A stretch of 5,493 nucleotides of DNA from Bacteroidota bacterium (GTDB lineage: Bacteria > Bacteroidota > Ignavibacteria > Kapaibacteriales > UBA2268). The stretch spans positions 1 to 5,493 of the forward strand of contig JAJRPT010000060.1 in assembly GCA_024280675.1 (NCBI GenBank), in the 5' to 3' direction. Position numbers and translations under genes: made by a program. How positions within the stretch are numbered: position 1 is the first letter of the stretch; each line of letters starts with the position of its first letter. A model generated the notes under the pieces. The model did not search any database, had not been told where the DNA came from, and saw only the letters and a program-made list of their open reading frames with translations. Of this stretch, positions 1 to 4,153 are shown in pieces.

Positions 1-15
1 AGACTGAATAGATAA

Positions 16-205
16 TTAATATTTTAACGATAAACAAAAAGAGCAATATTTTTTAGTATTGCTCTTTTCTCTCGAAGTATTACAGAAATTTATTATAAAA
101 AATTCTGAATCGATTTGCATAACTTCAGAACAAAGTTCATCAGCAAATTTTTTTAATCGTCTGAGCGTCGTTTTCGGATTCTATGTTTATCAATAATGTT
201 GCCAT
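16..205 (-). pseudogene. Possible frameshifted small ORF, unknown function
   Basis: On the minus strand an ATG at 205 opens a frame beginning MATLLINIESENDAQTIKK. It stops at a TGA at 142-140, just after a run of seven A (T148-T154 on the plus strand). Dropping one A lets the frame continue as FADELCSEVMQIDSEFFI and run to a TAA at 18-16, about 62 residues in all. The joined peptide looks like a single small alpha/beta protein with a beta strand, an acidic helix and another strand, which is why I suspect a broken or mis-sequenced gene rather than chance. Against this, the ribosome binding site is weak (GGA about 13 bases upstream), and the tail reads through the terminator hairpin at 37-68, which a functional gene would rarely do. 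No family is recognised with confidence. This may be a decayed remnant or a coincidence. Confidence 0.25.
37..68. terminator. Rho-independent terminator, probably bidirectional
   Basis: A perfect 12-bp stem (AAAAGAGCAATA at 37-48, TATTGCTCTTTT at 57-68) closes an 8-base loop. Read on the minus strand, the descending arm continues into CTCTTTTTGTTTAT, a good U-tract. Read on the plus strand, it ends CTCTTTTCTC, a weaker one. It could end a plus-strand gene left of the window, or leftward transcription from the thiolase side. Confidence 0.65.
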
Positions 206-265
206 ACTTATTTTATCCGTTTCTCTTATAAACGTAACTTGCAATATTTTTATTTTATAAACAAA

Positions 266-293
266 AAGGACGCTCAAATAAATGAAAGTCCTT
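266..293 (-). terminator. Weak terminator-like hairpin downstream of thiolase
   Basis: AAGGAC (266-271) pairs with GTCCTT (288-293) around a 16-base loop. On the minus strand the structure is followed by TTTTTGTTTAT, the same tail that follows the stronger hairpin at 37-68. It lies about 60 bases beyond the thiolase stop codon, so it could end that transcript. The stem is short and the loop long, so the call is tentative. Confidence 0.35.
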
Positions 294-307
294 GATTTTA
301 ATAATAG

Positions 308-326
308 ATTCCAGACAAGCTGGAAT
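308..326. repeat. Short palindromic intergenic repeat-like element
   Basis: ATTCCAG (308-314) and CTGGAAT (320-326) form a 7-bp inverted repeat around ACAAG, followed by GACA. The layout GATTCC...GGAATGACA resembles the small palindromic elements dispersed between genes in many bacterial genomes. There is only one copy here, so repetition is inferred from the resemblance and not seen. It lies 28 bases past the thiolase stop codon and could also help stabilise the 3' end of that mRNA. Confidence 0.45.
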
Positions 327-354
327 GACACTAGCTCAAAACTCAGCACTATTC

Positions 355-1527
355 TTAAACAAGCTCAATAATCATAGCATTCGCCTCACCACCGCCGATG
401 CAAAGAGTTGCCAGCCCAAATTTCCCGCCAGTCCGTCTCAGCGCGTTGATGAGCGTTACAACAAGTCTTGCGCCCGAAGCCCCGATTGGATGACCGAGAG
501 CCACTGCTCCTCCGTGAATATTTACTTTATCATGGTCAATATTTAATTCTTTGATTGAGTGCATTGGCACAACCGAAAATGCTTCGTTAATCTCAAATAA
601 ATCAATTTGATCTAGTGTCATATTTGCTTTTTTTAATACTTTCTTAATTGCCGAAGTTGGGGCAGTCGTAAACCACTCCGGAGCCTGAGCGTGCGAACAA
701 TGTGCAATCACTCTTGCAATAGGTTTGAGATTATTCTCCGAAGCATAGTCCGATGATGCAACAACAAGTGCCGCCGCACCGTCATTCAAATTCGACGCAT
801 TTGCAGCCGTCACGGTCCCATCACGCTTGAATACTGGGCGAAGCGAAGAGACTTTGTCAAATTTTACTTTTGCTGGATCCTCATCTTTGCTTACGGTCAC
901 ATCACCTCTTCTGGTGGAATAAGTCACGGGCGTGATTTCTGAATCAAACCATCCCTGATCCATTGCCTTTATCGCACGTTTGTAAGACTCCCTAGCGTAA
1001 GCGTCCTGATCTTCACGAGAGAAAGAATGTTCGGAGGCACACAACTCACCTGCATTTCCCATGTGATAATTGTTGTAAACATCCCATAGCCCGTCAGCTA
1101 TCATCAAATCAATCAACTCAGAATTGCCCATCTTGTAGCCGTTTCTGGCACCTTTTAGTGCGTGAGGAGTGTTGGTCATTGATTCTTGCCCGCCTACAAC
1201 AGCCAAATTCAAATCACCACAACGAATCGCTTGATCTGCCAGCATTACAGACTTCAAGCCCGAGCCACAGACTTTGTTAATTGTAAGGCATTCGACAGTA
1301 TTCGGCAGACCTGCATAAATGCTTGCTTGCCGTGCGGGTGCTTGCCCAACTCCAGCGGTGAGTACATTTCCCATTATCACTTCTTCGATATTCTGAGGAT
1401 CTACGCCCGCCGATTCTAGCGCCGATTTGATTGCCACTGCCCCAAGCTGGGGTGCAGTCTGAGTGGCAAGCGATCCCATGAAGCCACCAATTGGAGTACG
1501 TTTTGCAGAAAGTATTACAGTTTCCAT
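355..1527 (-). CDS. Acetyl-CoA C-acetyltransferase (thiolase)
   Basis: This cytoplasmic enzyme of 390 residues, full length for the family, condenses two acetyl-CoA to acetoacetyl-CoA or runs the reverse cleavage, in fatty-acid, ketone-body or polyhydroxybutyrate metabolism. All four active-site blocks are visible: nucleophile Cys87 in NKVCGSG, Asn314 in NEAF, His346 in ALGHPIGASG and the second Cys376 in LCIGGG. Their spacing matches the biosynthetic thiolase of Zoogloea with a two-residue shift. The N-terminal ILSAKRTPIG motif is also typical. The ATG at 1527 is supported by AAGGA (1542-1538 on the minus strand) ten bases upstream. The gene is alone on its strand here, so atoB-, phaA- and fadA-type roles cannot be told apart by context. 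The sequence best fits the acetoacetyl-CoA-specific class. Parts of the gene are clearly richer in GC than the flanking DNA (about 58% in 1441-1500, 32% in 541-600, counted by hand). Confidence 0.96.
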   Translation of the reverse strand: METVILSAKRTPIGGFMGSLATQTAPQLGAVAIKSALESAGVDPQNIEEVIMGNVLTAGVGQAPARQASIYAGLPNTVECLTINKVCGSGLKSVMLADQAIRCGDLNLAVVGGQESMTNTPHALKGARNGYKMGNSELIDLMIADGLWDVYNNYHMGNAGELCASEHSFSREDQDAYARESYKRAIKAMDQGWFDSEITPVTYSTRRGDVTVSKDEDPAKVKFDKVSSLRPVFKRDGTVTAANASNLNDGAAALVVASSDYASENNLKPIARVIAHCSHAQAPEWFTTAPTSAIKKVLKKANMTLDQIDLFEINEAFSVVPMHSIKELNIDHDKVNIHGGAVALGHPIGASGARLVVTLINALRRTGGKFGLATLCIGGGEANAMIIELV

Positions 1528-1656
1528 TTTTTTTATTTCCTTTTTTTTATTTTAGATTTAAACGTCTGAACTCCACAATTTAACTTTATATTTTTTTAAG
1601 TGCAAGTGTTCTTGATTTTAATAACTAGCGGTTCTAATTTTTTTAGAGATTAGCTG

Positions 1657-1683
1657 TTGTATGTTTGTAAAATTGTATATATT
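1657..1683 (+). promoter_or_regulatory. Weak sigma-70-like promoter candidate for the globin gene
   Basis: TTGTAT (1657-1662) and TATATT (1678-1683) could be -35 and -10 boxes, but the 15-base spacer is shorter than the usual 17. The surrounding DNA is so AT-rich that such matches are common. The 1528-1718 region must hold promoters for both divergent genes; I see no clear operator in it. Confidence 0.2.
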
Positions 1684-1718
1684 AGTCTTTTCAAATAATT
1701 TGCAAAAGGAATAAGAAT

Positions 1719-2036
1719 ATGAAAGAAGATTCAATTTATGAACGCCTTGGGGGACAGAACTCCATTGACACAGTGGTTGATATATTTTACAAAAAAGTCC
1801 TTGCTGATGATTCTGTAAATTATTTTTTTATCAAAACTGATATGGAAAGGCAAATTAGAAAACAACGAGAATTCTTATCCTATGCTTTTGGTGGACCTAC
1901 AAAATATGATGGGAAAAGGTTGATTGAGGCACATAAAAATGCAGTCCTAGCAGGTCTTAACGATTCTCATTTTGATACCATTGTAAAACATCTCAGCAGC
2001 ACTTTGTTCGAGCTTGCAGTCGATGATGATAATTAA
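1719..2036 (+). CDS. glbN: Truncated haemoglobin, group 1 (TrHb1), short C-terminus
   Basis: This small cytoplasmic haem protein binds O2 and probably NO; family members act in O2 binding, NO detoxification or sensing. The 105-residue product follows the cyanobacterial GlbN pattern closely. It has the N-terminal YERLGG, FYKKVL with Tyr24 at B10, the distal-side QIRKQ stretch with Gln45 at E7, Lys48 at E10 and Gln49 at E11, then FLSYAFGGPTKYDG, and EAH with proximal His72 at F8. GlbN has a His at E10 that can bind haem; here that position is Lys. The ATG at 1719 has AAGGA (1706-1710) eight bases upstream. The protein stops at ELAVDDDN, about 20 residues short of GlbN, so most of the final helix H is missing. 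The downstream small gene overlaps this end. The missing helix may reflect a deletion, or this lineage may simply be shorter. Confidence 0.93.
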   Translation: MKEDSIYERLGGQNSIDTVVDIFYKKVLADDSVNYFFIKTDMERQIRKQREFLSYAFGGPTKYDGKRLIEAHKNAVLAGLNDSHFDTIVKHLSSTLFELAVDDDN

Positions 2037-2271
2037 AGTAAGTAAGGCAAAATATATAGACGGGTATAAAATCAATTTTACATTCAATGACGGTAAAGAG
2101 AAAATAATTGATTTAGAAAATGAGCTATGGGGCGAAATGTTTGAACCACTCAAAGATAAAAACTTTTTCAAAGAATTTAAGTTAAACGCTTTTACAATTA
2201 TGTGGAAGAATGGAGCTGATTTCTCACCTGACTTTTTATACAAGTACCAAGAAGAAAACATCAAGGCTTAA
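2023..2271 (+). CDS. DUF2442-like small protein, unknown function
   Basis: The product is about 82 residues and resembles the DUF2442 family: an N-terminal KVSKAKYIDGYKINFTF strand pair, then DGKEKIIDLE, a WGEMFEPLKD segment, FKEFKL, and a C-terminal MWKNGADFSPDFLY strand-helix. Family function is unknown. Members often sit next to DUF4160 genes or in toxin-antitoxin-like settings, but no such partner is seen here. The start is chosen at ATG 2023; ATG 2026 is equally possible, and a TTG at 2014 opens the same frame but suits the family start less well. Upstream there is only a weak GAG at 2010-2012. The start lies inside the globin gene with a 14-base overlap, so translation is probably coupled to the globin. 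No terminator is obvious after it. Confidence 0.8.
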   Translation: MMIIKVSKAKYIDGYKINFTFNDGKEKIIDLENELWGEMFEPLKDKNFFKEFKLNAFTIMWKNGADFSPDFLYKYQEENIKA

Positions 2272-2311
2272 ACCCTACAAAACATTTATTTTTAAACATT
2301 TTTACTTTATT

Positions 2312-2338
2312 TAAGAAAAACAATTAAATTGCCGATAA
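2312..2338 (+). promoter_or_regulatory. Sigma-28 (FliA-type) promoter upstream of the tip-like/ODP operon
   Basis: The -10 element GCCGATAA (2331-2338) is an exact match to the classical flagellar sigma-28 consensus. At exactly 15 bases upstream sits TAAG (2312-2315) in place of TAAA. The start codon at 2369 is 30 bases downstream, leaving a short leader. Sigma-28 drives late flagellar and chemotaxis genes, which agrees with the chemoreceptor-like content of the operon. Confidence 0.6.
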
Positions 2339-2368
2339 TATTATTATTGATATGCAAAAAATAAAATT

Positions 2369-3103
2369 ATGAATAAAACACTTCAAGATATAAACCGCAG
2401 ACTCAACTCTCTTAATTCTCTTGGTCTTGATGTATCACATGAATCCAAATCCCTCTCTGATTTAGGAAACAGATTGCAAGTCTTGGCAATCAACGGAATT
2501 GTCCTTGCTAGCAAAGTCTCAGGCGACAGAGGTCACTCCCTTGTGACACTCACCTCACTCATCTCAAAGTTGCCAAACGAGATAAACCCTATACTAAAAA
2601 ATATCAGAACCGATTCAATGGATTTGGCAAAAGATGTCACCAATTGCAAGATACGTTTTAAAAAATTCAGCCAATACTCACGAGCCATTGACATATTGCT
2701 AAAGGGAGAAAACCATAATTCATTAGACTTAAAAAGCTTGTACTCTGACAATTTTACAGAGTCCCAAGGTCTGAATCCTGTAATATCTTCCCTGGCAAAG
2801 AAAAGTTCAATTGTTTACGAGATAATACTAATGCTACTCAAAGATTCGGACACAAGATTATTCCAGCTTTCTCATTCTATCAAAACGCTAAACTCGCTCA
2901 TCAAAAGAATACACTATATGAATCTTAGCATAACCATAGAGTCATCTGCTCTAAAAGAAGAAGGTAAAAAATTCAATGGTCTGATAGAAAAAGTGAGCGA
3001 ACTTATGAATTTCCTAGAGCAACACGCAAAAATATTGATAAAAGACATTGAGAGTGGTTTTGTTTTATTAGAAAAAATTAATAACAGGAGAATAATTGTA
3101 TGA
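2369..3103 (+). CDS. Soluble protein with two degenerate chemoreceptor-tip-like motifs
   Basis: The 244-residue product is predicted helical, with no signal peptide or membrane segment. Two stretches resemble the hairpin tip of methyl-accepting chemotaxis proteins, where receptors contact CheA and CheW. Residues 32-72 contain LQVLAINGIVLASK, then a Gly-rich turn (GDRGHSL) and a helix; Asn42 matches the conserved tip Asn, but the conserved Glu is Leu46. Residues 178-216 contain MNLSITIESSAL with Glu191, then EEGKKFNGLIEKVSEL; here the Glu is kept and the Asn position is Ser187. The halves may be an internal duplication. There is no sensor, HAMP or full receptor coiled coil. No good ribosome binding site precedes ATG 2369. 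The stop overlaps the ODP start (ATGA). Known ODPs pair with sensor-less cytoplasmic receptors, so an adaptor or receptor role is inferred. A generic helical protein remains possible. Confidence 0.6.
   Translation: MNKTLQDINRRLNSLNSLGLDVSHESKSLSDLGNRLQVLAINGIVLASKVSGDRGHSLVTLTSLISKLPNEINPILKNIRTDSMDLAKDVTNCKIRFKKFSQYSRAIDILLKGENHNSLDLKSLYSDNFTESQGLNPVISSLAKKSSIVYEIILMLLKDSDTRLFQLSHSIKTLNSLIKRIHYMNLSITIESSALKEEGKKFNGLIEKVSELMNFLEQHAKILIKDIESGFVLLEKINNRRIIV
3086..3091 (+). promoter_or_regulatory. Strong ribosome binding site for ODP inside the upstream gene
   Basis: AGGAGA lies eight bases before ATG 3100 and within the last codons of the tip-like gene. The ATGA overlap at 3100-3103 joins stop and start. 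The upstream gene has no comparable site, so ODP is probably made in excess of its partner, or initiation of the partner is limited. Confidence 0.75.
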
Positions 3104-3897
3104 AAAGTGAGATAATATTTGAGCAAGATGATTATTACTGGGTTGCCATCGGAAGAGACAAACACAAGAACGAAGGCTTGGTAGACACAAATGAATATTT
3201 AATTGTTGCTGGAAATGAGGGTTTTTTATTAGACCCAGGAGGTCTGGAAATATTTCCAGAAGTTCTCAACGAGGTCGCAAAATATATCCATCCCAAGGAT
3301 ATCAGAGGATTATTTGCCTCTCATCAAGACCCCGATATAGCATCTTCACTTCCTCTTTGGGTAGAACTTAATCCTGATATAACTGTTTATACACCTTGGC
3401 TATGGGCAGGATTCTTGTCTCACTTCGCAATGGGTGTTGAATTAAGTTTTGTAGGGATACCAGACAATGGCATGGAGCAACAAATAGGATCTTCTGGCAA
3501 AAGTATTTACTTTGTTCCAGCACATTATTGTCATTCCTCAGGTAATTTTTCTCTCTACGACCCGACCGCCGACATATTCTTTTCTGGAGACATGGGCGGG
3601 GCACTCGTACCCGACATGGACTACAATCTTTTTGTGGAGAATTTCTCAAGCCATATTCAATACATGGAAGGATTCCACAAAAGATGGATGCCTTCAAAAT
3701 CTGCATTATTAGACTGGGTAAACAGGGTCAGGGCTATCAATCCATCCATGATGGCACCACAACACGGTTCAATATTCAAGGGCGAAGATATAGAAAGATA
3801 CCTAAGGTGGTTAGAAGGGCTTGAAGTATCTGTTTGGAATAACGAAAGCGAGAAGACTAACATAATGGGCGAGCCTTGGATGAAGTGGAAAAGATAA
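3100..3897 (+). CDS. ODP-type diiron oxygen-sensor protein (metallo-beta-lactamase fold)
   Basis: The 265-residue cytoplasmic product has the metallo-beta-lactamase fold of flavodiiron proteins but no flavodoxin or rubredoxin domain, as in the ODP family of oxygen-binding diiron proteins. Candidate metal ligands are His75, Asp77 and Asp79 in SHQDPDIAS, His145 in HSSGN, Asp164 in FSGDMGG and His222 in APQHGSI. The second His usual after the Asp of the flavodiiron HxExDxxH-type motif is Ile80 here. Early strands include EYLIVAGNEGFLLDPGG. In Treponema denticola and Thermotoga maritima, ODP binds O2 at a diiron site, and in T. denticola it modulates CheA-coupled receptors in chemotaxis. The start overlaps the upstream tip-like gene, consistent with a sensor-partner pair. 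The gene ends with tandem stops TAA TAG. A redox enzyme (O2 or NO reductase) is less likely because no electron-donor domain or partner gene is seen. Confidence 0.88.
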   Translation: MKSEIIFEQDDYYWVAIGRDKHKNEGLVDTNEYLIVAGNEGFLLDPGGLEIFPEVLNEVAKYIHPKDIRGLFASHQDPDIASSLPLWVELNPDITVYTPWLWAGFLSHFAMGVELSFVGIPDNGMEQQIGSSGKSIYFVPAHYCHSSGNFSLYDPTADIFFSGDMGGALVPDMDYNLFVENFSSHIQYMEGFHKRWMPSKSALLDWVNRVRAINPSMMAPQHGSIFKGEDIERYLRWLEGLEVSVWNNESEKTNIMGEPWMKWKR

Positions 3898-3930
3898 TAG
3901 CTCATCAGAAAACAGATATTGTCCAAGCAG

Positions 3931-3966
3931 ATACCCGCCACCCACACATTGCGTGTTTGCGGGTAT
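3931..3966 (+). terminator. GC-rich hairpin after ODP, terminator or 3' stabiliser
   Basis: ATACCCGC (3931-3938) pairs perfectly with GCGGGTAT (3959-3966). Inside, ACAC (3944-3947) and GTGT (3953-3956) form a second stem across a 5x2 internal loop. It begins 33 bases after the ODP stop. The following GATAGCTGTGTTTTAG has only a short T-run set back from the stem, so it is not a classical intrinsic terminator. Confidence 0.45.
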
Positions 3967-3982
3967 GATAGCTGTGTTTTAG

Positions 3983-4023
3983 AGATTGCATAAAACAATC
4001 TTCCAAATTGTGGATGAGATTGT
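3983..4023 (+). other. Mutually exclusive stem pair in ODP-MCP spacer
   Basis: AGATTG (3983-3988) can pair with CAATCT (3996-4001). The overlapping ACAATC (3995-4000) can instead pair with GATTGT (4018-4023). The two stems share the middle segment and cannot form together. This could be a switch-like 3' structure or simply chance in low-complexity DNA. It lies upstream of the proposed MCP promoter, so it would belong to the ODP transcript. Confidence 0.2.
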
Positions 4024-4086
4024 AATTTAAACCCCACCTCAATATCTTTTCTTATTATTTTCCCTTATATTTTTCTTTTATTAAAC

Positions 4087-4113
4087 TTAATATTTCCGTA
4101 ATTTGACCGAATA
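4087..4113 (+). promoter_or_regulatory. Degenerate sigma-28-like promoter upstream of the MCP gene
   Basis: ACCGAATA (4106-4113) resembles the flagellar -10 consensus GCCGATAA. TTAA or TAAT lies 15 or 14 bases upstream, at 4087-4090 or 4088-4091. The core TTGACCGAATAG resembles TTGCCGATAATA at the better site near 2329. The start codon is 40 bases downstream. On its own the match is modest; the gene type and the parallel site support it. Confidence 0.35.
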
Positions 4114-4153
4114 GTTTAGCACCCGAACAATCTTTTTTAATAAGGAAATAATT

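Noticed and set aside
140..349. Minus-strand 69-codon ORF from a GTG at 349
   Set aside because: The first half translates the palindrome and AT-rich spacer. Only the part from ATG 205 looks protein-like, and that is reported as a possible frameshifted gene.
292..546. Plus-strand 84-codon ORF beginning MILIIDSRQAGMTL
   Set aside because: It lies antisense to the thiolase 3' end, and its start region is just the palindrome translated. It has no ribosome binding site and no recognisable domain.
1947..2264. Minus-strand 105-codon ORF opposite the DUF2442 gene
   Set aside because: It is a shadow of well-supported plus-strand genes, and its hydrophobic, Ser-rich translation is typical of antisense frames.
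2352..2372. Six-codon leader peptide (ATG at 2352, TGA overlapping the ATG at 2369)
   Set aside because: The stop-start overlap is suggestive, but no ribosome binding site precedes the ATG and the peptide is just AT-rich sequence translated.
3368..3706. Minus-strand 112-codon ORF opposite ODP
   Set aside because: It is antisense to a clear metal-binding protein and has a Cys/Arg-rich composition with no family resemblance.
3977..4027. CRISPR-like look of GTTTTAGAG...GATTGTAATTTAAAC
   Set aside because: No second copy of any repeat unit and no spacer pattern is present; the resemblance rests on a short AT-rich string.
3657..4037. Minus-strand 126-codon ORF across the ODP 3' end and spacer
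   Set aside because: Most of it is antisense to ODP, the start has no ribosome binding site, and it runs through the GC-rich hairpin.
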